NCBI RefSeq assembly: GCF_000471905.2 | Contig: NW_006499801.1 | Span: 2,371,856 to 2,435,855, forward strand | Direction: 5' to 3' | DNA: 64,000 nucleotides | Source of the DNA: Amborella trichopoda | Taxonomy: Eukaryota > Streptophyta > Magnoliopsida > Amborellales > Amborellaceae | Shown: positions 37,501 through 47,934 of the stretch, in pieces | Numbering within the stretch: position 1 is the stretch's first letter | Layout of the letters: the number at the start of each line of letters is the position of its first letter | Made by a program: the position numbers and the translations under genes | The notes under the pieces: model-generated | What the model saw: the letters and a program-made list of their open reading frames with translations, nothing else | Told to the model about the DNA's origin: nothing | The model's database searches: none

Positions 37501-38663
37501 TTATCTTCTGATTTCTTTCAACTTCCCAGGGATCAACGCAAAAGCAAGTTGAAGTTGATGGGAAATTATCTTCTGATTTCTTTCAACTTCCCAAGATCGC
37601 CTGAGTTTGGCAACTTGCTGAAAATCTGGTCAAATTTTATAAGCCATCCCTACTCACTAAAATTTGAATAAATATTCTGTAAATAAGGGGCCTTTTCTAC
37701 ACAATACCAGGAATGCTGTTGCCTGTGGCATTTAATTTTTGTGTAAAAATGGTATATGTTATTCTTGAAATTGAGAGGGTCTCTTTGTTTAGCAGCAGTT
37801 TGGCTATTATTTTAATTACCGGAAAGCTGTTCTACCCAGAAATGGAGAGGAACATGGACGTATGCACGTGGCAGTTGGCAATGTCTAAAGAAATAAGACA
37901 TTGGGACAGGTCATTTTTGATAAATAAACATGTAACATATCAAAATACTTGTAATACTACTGAGAAACTTGGGAGGGTTCAACTGGAGTTCTTGTGGAAA
38001 ATTCTCTCTTTTAATGTTTATTTATGTATTATCTCGTTTGCTTGTTATTTCTCATATTTTTGGCTGGCATTGCAACTAATCTCTTTTAGTTTTTGTGTTT
38101 GCGTGTGGGTGATCCCTTTGGAATGAATGTATACTGGTAGTGAGAAGGACCAAGCTGAAAATCTAATGATTGTAGACCTCTTAAGGAATGATCTAGGCCG
38201 TGTTTGTGATCCTGGTTCTGTTCATGTACCTAGTCTAATGAAGATGGAGTCGTATGCAGCTGTTCATACTCTGGTGAGCACGATTAGGGGTAAAAAAAGA
38301 GAGAATCTGACTCCCATTGAGTGTGTTAAAGCCGCTTTTCCTGGAGGTTCCATGACAGGTGCTCCAAAACTTCGTTCAATGGAGATTCTTGATTCAGTAG
38401 AGGAAAGTTCAAGGGGGATATACTCGGGGACAATTGGGTTCTTTTCTTGCAATCAGACTTTTGATCTGAACATTGTGATCAGAACACTTGTCATCCATGG
38501 GAACGAGATTTCGCTAGGAGCTGGTGGTGCTATAGTAGCCTTGTCAAATCCAGAAGATGAGTACAATGAGATGATCTTGAAAGCAAAAGCCCCTACAGCT
38601 ACTGTAATTGAGTGCCAGGAAAATTCCAATCCTTGCTCCAGCATTTCTAAGAAGGATATGTGA
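28582..38663 (+). CDS. ADCS: Aminodeoxychorismate synthase, plastid PabA-PabB fusion (13 coding exons)
   Basis: Coding exons are 28582-28915, 29835-29966, 30139-30206, 31275-31339, 31426-31492, 31886-32155, 32239-32346, 32553-32816, 33644-33723, 33903-33996, 36108-36190, 36738-37391 and 38141-38663. They total 2,742 bases, in frame, about 913 residues against roughly 919 in Arabidopsis. The enzyme turns chorismate and glutamine into 4-amino-4-deoxychorismate, the first step to p-aminobenzoate and folate, in plastids. Residues 1-85 are a Ser/Arg/Lys-rich, transit-like leader. The glutamine amidotransferase half starts [20 protein letters not shown] (residue 87). It carries the nucleophile in GVCLGHQ (Cys174) and the His314/Glu316 pair in FHPES. 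The PabB half has [46 protein letters not shown] (Lys718, the family's chorismate-attacking lysine), [28 protein letters not shown] and [15 protein letters not shown]. The start at 28,582 is the first in-frame ATG after a TAG. The exon 7 donor is uncertain: AAG|GTTTAC at 32,347 keeps the frame, while the better-looking donor GTAAAC at 32,360 would not with the same acceptor. Confidence 0.95.
29482..29703. mobile_element. Small MITE-like element in ADCS intron 1
   Basis: The ends are inverted: TATATAATGAGATCATTTAC at the left and GGTAAATGGTCTCATTGTAT at the right, pairing over about 22 positions with few mismatches. The interior has GTTCAAAAGAAATTTTCTGG and TTTGTGACACACCC, shared in part with 8,120-8,190. 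It is non-coding. Target duplications were not clear, so the superfamily is left open. Confidence 0.6.
33168..33268. other. Assembly gap (101 N)
   Basis: A run of N inside the Mutator-like element of ADCS intron 8, between sequences that can fold back and next to a microsatellite. A single further N lies at 33,365. The gap is intronic and does not touch an ADCS exon. Confidence 0.98.
33283..33364 (+). repeat. Compound (GTAA)n/(GTAG)n/(GTA)n microsatellite
   Basis: Tetranucleotide GTAA units pass into GGAA, GTAG and then trinucleotide GTA units. The position beside the N run suggests that the array is longer than assembled. Confidence 0.9.
33997..36107 (+). other. ADCS intron 10 (2.1 kb), no exon seen
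   Basis: This is one of the longer ADCS introns. It holds a (TCA)n patch near 35,020-35,035, a GC-richer open stretch at 35,158-35,600 with no recognised product on either strand, a (CT)n run near 35,510-35,525, and the short hairpin listed at 35,815. No splice-like block with ADCS sequence lies inside. Confidence 0.6.
35815..35880. repeat. Short hairpin in ADCS intron 10
   Basis: ACCTCTGCCATAGTC (35,817-35,831) is the perfect reverse complement of GACTATGGCAGAGGT (35,864-35,878). The stem extends about five more positions into the loop with a mismatch and a G-U pair. The loop is about 22-32 bases. It could be a MITE relic or a small structured RNA. No star/mature pair can be told from sequence alone. 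Confidence 0.7.
37473..37600 (+). repeat. Tandem duplication, 65-bp period, in ADCS intron 12
   Basis: GCAAAAGCAAGTTGAAGTTG and the next ~35 bases, ending in TTTCAACTTCCCA, occur at 37,473 and 37,538 with almost no change. Each unit also has weakly inverted ends (AAGTTGATGGGAA and TTTCAACTTCCC). The duplication begins about 80 bases after the exon 12 donor. Confidence 0.9.
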
Positions 38664-40438
38664 TTGTGAGTGTTCTATATTTACTTAACTGTGCTTTAAT
38701 TCTTTTGGGACTGTCATTTCCTTGTTATTTGGAAATTTCTTCTGCTATTTTACTTGGGGAGATGGACACCAACACAAACAATGCTTATCCTATGGTACCT
38801 TGTGAATATCATTTTTTTTCAGTCTACATATTTTAGTATCAAATGTAATAGTTGTTCGGCAATTAAAATTCCTGCATGTGTACATTTAGGTTCAGTGTTT
38901 ACACCCATGATATCTATGTCCATATCTCGTGGATTTAAAAGAATGTGGCGTAATGCTTGGTGACATCATTTTAAGTACCCTTCACAATTCTTTTTTTTCG
39001 GATGTCAACAATTTTCATGTATCAGCCTGGCTGCAACCAAGAGATGCACCGAAAATTTTAATATAGAATCAAGTATGTAAAAATTAACTACTTCATCCTC
39101 CCACTGTAACCTGTTATCGAGTTCAAAACTTCTATTTTCACAATTCATGCATGTTAAACAAATGAAATCTCCGTTGTACTGTGATGCTCATAAGTTACCA
39201 AGATTGTGTCTGTGCATGCTGGCTTATTCATGAAACAGGTAATATCATTGCTGTAGGATGTGGTAGAACTTTCGAGAGCTCAAGCCACATGCAATGTTCA
39301 TCTGCAGCAGATAACTTCAGGTCATAGTAATGATGATGCTTTATTTTCTTGGTGCATTAACATGGTTGTTATGGGATTGATAGAGAGATGCAAGCTTTCT
39401 TGTGAGATATTCTTGCAGAATAGCAACTTCATGAGCTGGTGGAAGGATTTTGGAAGTGGGTTACATGAAAAAACAGGACTACAAAAAGTACATTTGAAGA
39501 ATGCATGCATGTAAAACGATAACATGGGTTATCCATATATAAGAGAGACTTTTGTAACTCCTCTGATAAGAGGTGTCATAGAAAATCAAATGGGGGTGTT
39601 TAGGGCAGTGATTTCATGCAACAGTTGAATCATAGTATGATGCAACCACACTTATAGAAAACCATGTTTTGTAGTATTTGTGTGATCCAAAATTTTGTAC
39701 ACAATTTTTTCGTCTCAATAATCAATTCCTCCCCCCCTTCCCCTCACAAAAAAAAAAAAGTTCAATTTGAACTCTAGATGTGGTCAAAATGAGTCCTTTC
39801 CAACAATGAATCTAGATCATTTATTTGGTGATTTTAAAATTCATAGTCTTTACATACTCCATCAAAATGGATGGCCTATGAAAAATTATTTTCTAGGTTC
39901 TGTTTTTTGTTCTTTTTTTTTTCGTGATTGTTCATTAAAATGAAAAGAATGTATATTTCAAAATTTGGATAAAACAAATAACCTTTACATGATTTTTGAA
40001 GGTCATTGCATTGTATTACTATGCAACTGTTGTATAAAATCATTCCCCGGGTGTTTAATATATCATCTAAGAGGTGGTAAAAACCAACCTCCTTATAAAA
40101 GTTAACAGCAAAAGATGGTGGATCTAAGGTCCATCCAAATAAAATTGGACCATGAAAATATTTAACAAATTGTTGTTTTAAAACATTTTAAGTGAAACAT
40201 TTTAAGGGAAGCTATAAGTTATCAATCAATGAATATTGGAGAGTCAAAGGTGATATGGGGAGTCAAGATGATATGAAGGGTCCAAAAAATAGTTATTTAA
40301 ATTTAAAAGTTATAGACCTATCATCCTCTTATAAGATATAATGTTATTTTATGACACATCACTTAATGTTTATATTTACTTTTACTTTATTAATCTATAA
40401 TTTATTTATTAAGATTTATTTATTTATTAAGATATAAT
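38664..40438. other. ADCS 3' flank and non-coding stretch
   Basis: The 3' untranslated region of ADCS must start at 38,664. No single poly(A) signal stands out. A stretch at 39,257-39,515 is more GC-balanced and open on the + strand but has no recognised product. It could belong to the transcript end. Confidence 0.45.
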
Positions 40439-40460
40439 GTTGTTGTTGTTGTTGTTGTTG
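40439..40460 (+). repeat. (GTT)n microsatellite
   Basis: Seven to eight GTT units. Similar trinucleotide runs often end plant RTE-type LINE copies, but no RTE tail is visible just upstream here. Confidence 0.9.
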
Positions 40461-40499
40461 AAAAGTGAGCTGATTATTGAAGGATTGAGTTCTAATGGC

Positions 40500-40770
40500 A
40501 TCATCTCAAAAATCCATCTGAAAAATAAAAAGATTTTAAGTCGCAGAAATAGTGCATTTTACAACATATTATCTACACCTTCCATTTTCAAGATTTTTAT
40601 ATGTTTATAGATCTATTTAATTTTAACCATTTTTTAAATTTAAAATTTTATAATTAGATATAAAAATAGATTTTGAGATAATCTTGAGAACATTTTACAT
40701 CAAAATTATATACCATGATAAAATTTGAAATGTACCTTACCTCTACACCTATGGAGGCGTCTGTATGCAA
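40500..40770 (+). repeat. Copy of the dispersed MITE-like repeat
   Basis: Matches 21,600-21,840 in order: CGCAGAAATAGTGCATTTTA, ATAGATCTATTTAATTTTAA, AATTAGATATAAAAATAGAT, CATGATAAAATTTGAAATG. It then continues to ACCTATGGAGGCGTCTGTAT, which may be closer to the element's true right end. Confidence 0.6.
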
Positions 40771-40859
40771 ACTGCACCTTTATTATAGCTTGTCTCATGA
40801 TAATAAGTAATTACATAGTTTAATTTGATTTTTCTATTGAGGGTATAGCTTTTGATGGA

Positions 40860-40940
40860 GCAAAATAGAGGATTAGGATCGTGTAGTTGACCCCAAATAA
40901 TTGGAAAAAAGCTTTGATGATGATGATGATTTTTTTTCTA
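40860..40940 (+). mobile_element. RTE-type LINE 3' tail remnant
   Basis: GGATCGTGTAGTTGACCCCA then AATAATTGGAAAAAAGCTTT and a (GAT)n run at 40,917-40,930. This has the same architecture as the tails at 402 and 23,845. Confidence 0.5.
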
Positions 40941-41084
40941 TTCTTATTTTAGCTATAATAAAAATTAAGTTGTGACTTGATGGACTCATTTAAATTAATT
41001 AAATGAAATGAAATATTGTAAAAGATGTCGTTCTTTTAATGTTTAAGAACTACCTTCATATTATTTTATAGCTTCATTTTTATG

Positions 41085-41300
41085 GCGCATCTCAAAAACC
41101 CACCCTCCAATTGATATCTTGGCACTAAGATGTATGGATATGAAATGAAGAGAATTTGATTTCAAGTCACTATCTTGTAACACAGTTTGGACTGTACATT
41201 TTCAAAAGTTTCAATTATTAGTAAATCTACTTATCTACACCGGGCTTCAAATTTTATAATTGGTGATAAGAATACATTTGTAGGCCATGAAAAGAGTTTC
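41085..41300 (+). repeat. Weaker copy of the dispersed MITE-like repeat
   Basis: 'GGCGCATCTCAAAAACCCAC', an 'AAGATGTATGGATATGAAAT' block and 'GGCTTCAAATTTTATAATTG' keep the order seen at 21,540-21,740 and 40,490-40,660. It is considerably diverged. Confidence 0.4.
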
Positions 41301-42929
41301 TGGCACCAGGACCATCGGCGCGTGCAATTTATGGGAGAGGAAGGGCCTCTCCCCATTTATTACAGTAGAATTTCCATCATTTTTTTGATGGATGGGCGGC
41401 CTTCCAAAAAAGGGTTTTTTACAGTATTAAAGAAAAGAAAAAAAAAGAGGCATCTAGAAGGGTGTGAAATGCCACCCTTCCAAAATCTCCTTGCTATCAA
41501 ATGTGGGAGTGGGATGTTCCACTCCTGCTTCCAAAATCTCCCTGTCATCAAACATGCCCTACCTCTTCTGGCTGCGTATGGAGGTGCACCTTAACTAAGG
41601 TTGGGGCTATATGAACCGCACCCTTTTGTAACTCATCTAGAAGGTATATATGATGTCAAAAAAATGGCAGTTTTTATTTGGGGTTCACTCTGTTTTGGCA
41701 ACTTTATATCTTTGGCTTATGTAATCAAGGCAAGCAAATGAGGAGGTAGTGTTAGCAATATGGCCCTTTTATCTCTAGAATTTATTTTTCAATAATGATA
41801 TAAAAGCCATATTGAATAGTATATGTGAAATTTCATGTGGTTAACATGAGGCAATGTCATATATTAGAGATGTGTTTTGGAGCTTTATAGGATGTCGTAC
41901 TGGAGGGAAAACCCAATGTCACTGGAGGGAAAACTCAATGATGTGTTTGGATTCATTGTAAGATTTTTTTTATATATTATAGATGTACAAATTATTTAAT
42001 TTCTAAATTATCTTTTTTTTTTATCAAGTTGTAGGAATGCTTGGATGACATCCTATTATGAGTGTCATTAGTGCACTAATGACAAGTTTAGCTCATTGCA
42101 TAGGATTAACAATTAGATGACAACTTGTTAATCCTAATTAGCTGCACTTAAAGAAATTAAGGCACTTGTTAATCCTAATTGGTTGCACTTAAAGAGTTAT
42201 ATTTGGATCTCATCTCCTATAGACCATGAATGTGAGAGTTATAGATTTGGTTCTCTATAAAAAGAGGTTAACCCCTCGAGTAAAAAAAAAGAGAGAGTGA
42301 TGAAAAATTGGTGAAGGAGATTCACCAAGAGGACTCTCAAGGTAGCCTGTTACCGGATGGCTTGGTCTATAAGTTTTGGTATGGAATCTTAAGTCCCTCG
42401 TGTGATTTAAGGAAAGATCCGAGTAAGTTGTTTATCGATTTTATTTTATTTATTTATTATTATTATTTTTAATTGGACTAACAGATAGAGTCCTAAATGT
42501 TAATCAGCAACTGTTAGGAATCTGATTTCTTCACAGTAGCTTTGAGTCCCCTTAATTGAGTCACTCTAAATGAGGAGAACCAATTTTTTTCTGTCACCAT
42601 TCTTTATACTTGTGTTTATTGTTTTACATTGATTTGTCTCATATATGCTGTAAGGGTTCATGGCAGATGATATAGCATGAAGATACTAGAAATCTTTATG
42701 GAAATCCCGATTTTGCGTCTTATGCATTTGATAAGAACAACGAAAATACACTTTTAGTGCTCATCTTCAATCTCTCGTGACTGGAGAAAAGGGATTCCAA
42801 ACTCTACAAGAGGTTCCTGTTGAAGCTTTTTGTTTTTTGGACCCTCGATTTCAAGTTTTACACCACATTCAAGGTAGGTCATCACAATGTTTTTTTACGT
42901 TTTGGTTTTAAATCTCGATTTGTCGGACA
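41301..42929. other. Non-coding stretch, no gene seen
   Basis: This includes a small internal duplication of CTTCCAAAATCTCC (about 41,478 and 41,529) and of CCTAATT(A/G)G(C/T)TGCACTTAAAG (about 42,132 and 42,173). There is a palindromic word TGTCATTAGTGCACTAATGACA near 42,061-42,083. No open frame has a recognisable domain. Confidence 0.5.
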
Positions 42930-43290
42930 GAAAACAATATACCTGTGAAATGAGTAGAGCGAAAATAATGTTGTTGAGATGGATGTGTGGCAAGATAAAA
43001 ATGGATAGAATTCAAAATGAATCCATTCGAAAAAATTTGGGTATGGCACCAATAAAGGATAAGCTGTGAGAGAATAGACTAAGGTGGGCTGGCCATGTGT
43101 AATGCCAACCAAGTACTACACTTATGAGGATGTAGTTCAAGTGAAACGACTGAAAATGACAAAAGGTAAGACAAAAAGATGTGGTTGGATATAGTTCAAA
43201 AACATATAAGAACTTATAACCTTACTGAATATATGACCTTCAATAAAATAGAATGATGGATCAATATTTGTGTAGCCCAAGGGGGAGGCC
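42930..43290 (+). mobile_element. Fragment of an RTE-type LINE (end of the reverse-transcriptase ORF)
   Basis: In frame on the + strand, LLRWMCGKIKMDRIQNESIR, then NLGMAPIKDKL and ENRLRWAGHV match the conserved C-terminal stretch of plant RTE-type polyproteins (typically MLRWM.G.T..D.I.N..I... and LRWFGHV..RP). Stops and shifts follow. The far end, GATGGATCAATATTTGTGTA, resembles the start of the tail at 383-400. It is 5'-truncated and dead. Confidence 0.75.
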
Positions 43291-44086
43291 TATTGTCCGC
43301 CCAACCTTGGCCTACTTAGTGTGCCCTTTTTATTTTATTTTCCTTTTGGCCCTCCATTATTGGGGTTGGCAAGGGCTTGGCTGGCCCAGCCTAGCCTAGC
43401 CTAGCCTGGGTCCCATCCATCTTTGGACCAGGCCAAAGGGGCTTGGGCGCATGGTAGGTTAGTCTTGGTCTAGTCTAATGGTTTTCTCTCTTAAATAAGC
43501 ATGAAAAAAATAGGGCCATGCCTCAAACCCGGCCTGGCCTAGTCCGCGAACCTAATTTTGTCTCTTGCTAGGTTCAGGCCTAAAAAATCCTACACAAATT
43601 TATCCCAATTATCCGTGTACAATAAAGCTCAAATGAGATGAGGAAGTGTCCAAACCTTTTAAGGCAAATCATTCGCCCTCGCCCAAGACGATTCACACCA
43701 ACTTAGGCAATTAATTCGCCCAAACGATTCACCCCAACTTTAACGAATTGTACATTCGTATTTATTAGGGCTGGCAAGGATTTTGTGACTACTACCTCTC
43801 GTGGTGTATTTCTTTAAATTTATATTTGACACTTAGCCTTACTTTTTGGGTGTTACAAACTTCTTTTTGTAATAGAGTTTGCCGCAATGAAGACATAAGG
43901 GTATCGAGTTGCAACTCTCAAAATGATTCTTCTACTCCAATGGGTACTTAGTACGTATTTTTTTCACTTTGGGTTGTAATTGAGGTCGCGACATTGAAAA
44001 CATAAGGGTGTCAAGTAGCAACTCTCGAATGATTCTTCTACTCCGATGGGTTAGAAGACCTACTTCGTAGTAGATAATTTTTTCAT
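43291..44086. other. Non-coding stretch, no gene seen
   Basis: This includes a pentanucleotide CCTAG run at about 43,392-43,410, and a duplicated phrase around CTCGAATGATTCTTCTACTC (about 43,915 and 44,025) with 'AAGGGTGTCAAGTAGCAACT' before it. The rest is featureless. Confidence 0.5.
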
Positions 44087-44089
44087 TTA

Positions 44090-45477
44090 GGGCCAGTTTG
44101 GATGTACCCAAAATTACAATATTTTCAAATGATAAGAAAAAAAAAAGATTAAGATAGAAAGTAAGAACTGTTTGGATAACCTCATAAAAATTTCTTATTC
44201 ATCCAAAAAGATATCACTTTACCCCGGAACCACAAGCCAAAAATATGCAAGTCGGACTCCAATCTTTTTGGCTTGAGCCGTGTTTCTCTTATAACTTTAT
44301 CCTCTTGGGCCTCTCTTAAAACTTTATCCTCTCTCGCCTCTCTCTCTCTAATGTTCTCGCTTGTCTCTCTTCTCCCTACTTTCCCTCGTCTCCTCAAGGC
44401 TTTACCCTCTTTCTCCTCCTTGCTCCATGTCTCTCTCTCTAACCTGTTTCTATTAAAGTTTAGTAGCCTTTTTCTCTCTCGAAATAGCAGTTCAAGTCCT
44501 CCCATCGTCTCTTAAAGACAACCAAAAATCTCAAAAGACTCAATGTGGAACTTATTTTACAAAATAACGCATGTGCCAATGGTTTTTATCTTCTTTGAAA
44601 GGAGGCCAAGCCCATGGCTCTAGCGTTTGCATCTTCCTCTCTCTAAGAAAAGAGAGCAGGTGGCTTTTCCCTTTAGCTCTCCCAAAAACTCAGCAAATAA
44701 AAGTCAACAGATCTCCAACAACCATAACATGGTAGGACAAACTTACCCAATGTTCTCTGAAATATAAATGATTTGACTACCCCCTCTCCTCTCTTTAAAA
44801 ACCTGGCAGCCCTTCTTTAAAAACTTCAGTCTGTTCTCACCTTCTACCTCTTCCCCTCTCCACAAAAACCCAGCAACAAGATGCAGGATTTCACATATTT
44901 AAAGAGGTGGTTTGTACAGAACATAGCATTATAATAAAGCAAGTTGTATTTGATTTACTCGCGAGATTATTAAGGATCAATCTTGCTAGTTTTGGAACAT
45001 AAGGTAGGGTCAAGTCAATGGAGACAAGGCGATTCAAAATTTCTTGAATATAGTATATAATCTTGACATATGAAAACCCAGTGATGGCTATCAATAGATT
45101 TCTTAAAATTTAAGCCATGTTTCATATATTCTTCTCATTGCTCATCAATGCTAGCCACTCGAGCCCCAACTCGTCCTCTCTCCAACACCTCCCTTCTCTT
45201 TTCTTGTTGGGGTGACGGGAAAGTGTTTTCAAGTTGTCGGAAAGGAGGTGAGAGTAATATACAACTCTGAAAAAGCTGATGGATTGACATTATGACACCA
45301 AGGATCAATACTTTTAGGGACCCAAGATGGATGGTTTTTCGACAAATCAATGAATTAGTTACCCAGACAGTCTACTAACATGATAAAATAAAACGAAAAT
45401 ATTTTTCAATTAAAGTGAAAAAAACTTGCATTTTTTTTCTATGTGAATATTTTTTTCTTTGACATCCAAATTGGCCC
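44090..45477. mobile_element. PIF/Harbinger (Tourist-like) non-autonomous element, 1.39 kb
   Basis: The left end GGGCCAGTTTGGATGT and the right end ACATCCAAATTGGCCC are inverted with one mismatch in 16. The element is flanked by TTA on both sides (44,087-44,089 and 45,478-45,480). GGGCC.GTTTGG ends with a TTA/TAA duplication are the hallmark of this superfamily. The interior has (CT)-rich stretches and open frames only of low complexity. No transposase was seen, so it would need a helper element. Confidence 0.82.
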
Positions 45478-45480
45478 TTA

Positions 45481-46364
45481 TATTTATGGGATCCGCTTAA
45501 GAATCACTAGATGATTATTCTCAAAATAAAAAATTTAAGATTTGAGTTTTTCAAGCTTAGATCTCACCCTTGGACACTTTATATTGAATCTTGGGGCACT
45601 ACTGAAAAAGAAGAAGAAGAAGACGCAACTACAAGGGGGCAATGGGGAGTTTTTGACAATAGGGCATCAAGACTTTTGCAGCTTCAAAGGCACTGAGCCA
45701 ATGAGATATGAGATGAAGAAGAAGAAGTTGACTCGTCGAATCAAACTGCGTGTGACACCATTAAAGATGGGAGGGAGCAGTGTTCGATTCGGATAAAATC
45801 ACTGATTCCAATCAAGAATTAGCCTGGATCGAACTGGCTATCTGTGCTGACTTGGTCCACCTAGAACCCCCCAAACAAATTTTTCATTTTTTTTTTTTAA
45901 AGTTTATTTAATTTTTTTTAGGTCCACCCTAATTAGAAGACGGTACACCCTAAATTTCACTTGAAAATATTGTGTAAAAAAATTAGAAATAGCGTCATAG
46001 CGTGTGATATGAGCAATCCCAAACATCCAACAACTGATGGTGGGGTCGTTTTCCCATTTACTTTATATAAACTATTTGAATTACGTGTATTGCAATTACT
46101 TCTTACATATTAACTAAATATGCAATGATCAAAGAGATATATTAATTAAAAAATTGATTAATCATGAGTCAGCTCTTAACTAATAATAAAAATTTAACTA
46201 CAATAATATGGAGAAATAGTTTTAATTAAAAAGAAATAATTAACAAAAATTTATAATTTATTACAATTTTTTTTTTAAACAATATGAGAGGAAAATTTGT
46301 GGGTAACATAAATACACAATATTCGCGTTATTAATATGATATAACATAATATTATATAATAGTA
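45481..46364. other. Non-coding stretch between two DNA transposons
   Basis: 45,490-45,600 shares the 'GAATCACTAGATGATTATTC' phrase with 6,815 and 11,020 and so belongs to a worn dispersed repeat. An open frame around 45,600-45,795 is lysine/glutamate-rich and looks chance-derived. The rest is AT-rich. Confidence 0.5.
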
Positions 46365-46373
46365 TATGTTATA

Positions 46374-47934
46374 GGGAAAATTACATATATATCTGTTGTA
46401 GTTTCCGTTATTAATTGTATGTCCGTTTTTTATGTCAAACTGAAAATAACAAAAATAAAAAATAAGAAAACAATTTTACCTTTTTTCGGTTGCTAAACAA
46501 TTTAATTCAATATATTTTCGATTGTTGAACAAACGAAAATTAAACAATTTTTTGTCCTTCAACCGTCGAAAATTCACAATTTACTGCCGTTGAAAAACCG
46601 AAAATTTTTGAGAAGACAAGGCTTTTTAGTTGTTAATTTCCGGTTATCTAGTCGAATTTTGTTGCGGCAAAGGAAGACGAAGGCTTTCTTCTTAGTGAGC
46701 TCTGTGAGAGTTGTTTTGACATTGCGAGGAGAGGGAGGGACTGTTTTGGGGTTTCAGAGTTTGGTTCTCTCTCTATAGTGGAGGGTCCTTAGCTCTTTCA
46801 TGTTTCGTGTGTGCAGGAAAACTGAACTAACTTCTCTCTGGAACTGAAGTGAACTGAACTGATAAAGGTTTTGGGTTCTATTAAGAATTTTGTTGGGTGT
46901 TTGTTTTTTATCAGGCGTTGATTTTGAAGTACACGATTTTGGGTAGAGTGATTATATGTCAACATAAAGAGGTAAAACATTATCAGCAAAATTTGATGTC
47001 TCCACCTCTTGGCCATGTCGAGGAGGGTTTGGGAAAAGGGGTTCCCCCTCTCATATCGTCAGCTTCTTCAGAAAATCGCAGCAATAACAACAACTCTGGG
47101 TTGAGAGAACACAATTATATGAGATTATCGGATGCCTCTTCCTTGGAGAGCTCTGTAATAACATGCCCTTTATAGGAGAAAGAAGACTCCCTAAACCTAA
47201 GAGAGACGAGAGTTAAAAGGCTTGGGCTTCCTGGTTCGTTAGAGATCCAGAGCTGTCTCTTACCCCCTTTGAAATCAGACGAGAAGTCCCTCTTCCCTTT
47301 GGTCCCATCCAAAGAGAACACTTGAGAGGAGAAGAATGGCATCTTTTCTGGTAACAAAAGCGTTTTTTTTTTTTAATGCTATTAATGATGAGTTTTTAGA
47401 GGCAAAAGGTGGGGTTTTTTCAGAGGTGTTCCTAGCGAGCGTTGGGTTAATGCTGTTGCTGTTAAGCAAGGGTCGGCTACCTGCCATACCATCGGGCCTC
47501 TGGTATTGTGCCCTCTACGCCTCCTCTTTATGAAACACCGGTTAAGCCAGTATCATTCAAGGATTAATCAGTGATGCTTAAGGAGGTTGCTCCTCCAAAG
47601 ATGTCTTAGGATAGGGTCCGTGCCCACAATGAGCCGAATCAGATGAGTCCGGTGAATAATTATGTTGTTTTTTTTGTAAAAATTTTTGGTTTTTCAACAA
47701 CCTGAAAATTGTGATTGTTCAATCGTTTATAATTGAAGTTGTCCGAAAATACATTGAATTCGGTTGTTCAACAACTTAAAAATAAAAAAAAATAAATAAA
47801 TAAACAAAAGGTAAAGTTGTCTATTTCTTAAATTTTCGTTTTGAATTGAAAAAACGGATAGACAGGTAATAGCGAAAATTAGTAGGTAGTTTCGTAATAA
47901 AGGAAACTATAACGGATATGTGTTTAATTTTCCC
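46374..47934. mobile_element. Mutator-like element (possible Pack-MULE), 1.56 kb, 9-bp target duplication
   Basis: Perfect nine-base duplications TATGTTATA flank it (46,365-46,373 and 47,935-47,943). The ends read GGGAAAATTACATATATATC and, in reverse from the right, GGGAAAATTAAACACATATC. Recognisable inverted similarity runs about 240 bp inward to GTTGAAAAACCGAAAATTTT (left, about 46,592) and GTTGAAAAACCAAAAATTTT (right arm, near 47,675). Long inverted repeats and a 9-bp duplication define Mutator-like elements. The interior (about 46,620-47,665) is much less AT-rich. It contains TATCAG|G and GTGCAG|G splice-like sites and an open frame with MSPPLGHVEEGLGKGVPPLI and SNNNNSGLREHNYMRLSDAS. No transposase was recognised, so the cargo may be a captured host gene fragment. 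Confidence 0.82.
46910..47175 (+). pseudogene. Gene-like cargo inside the Mutator-like element
   Basis: After an acceptor-like TATCAG (to about 46,914) the + frame is open for about 85 codons. It has a non-repetitive, serine/asparagine-rich composition, ending SLESSVITCPL and a stop. A second exon-like patch near 47,470-47,620 (PYHRASGIVPSTPPLYETPV) has an internal stop. I do not recognise the parent gene. The GC content and lack of repeats are unlike the rest of the region. Confidence 0.4.

Noticed and set aside
37392-37671. Extension of ADCS exon 12 through the 65-bp duplication to a stop at 37,671
   Set aside because: Family sequence resumes exactly at 38,141 ([18 protein letters not shown]) after a good donor at 37,392, so this is intron.
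41187-41594. 135-codon open frame on the + strand
   Set aside because: Starts inside a dispersed repeat copy and has no domain or codon bias.
42241-42560. A terminal-repeat-like patch with a TATA-like word and CT-rich text
   Set aside because: No partner repeat or coding domain nearby and no clear ends.
44182-44505. Arg/Glu-rich open frame on the - strand
   Set aside because: It comes from CT-rich low-complexity DNA inside the Harbinger-type element and not from a transposase.
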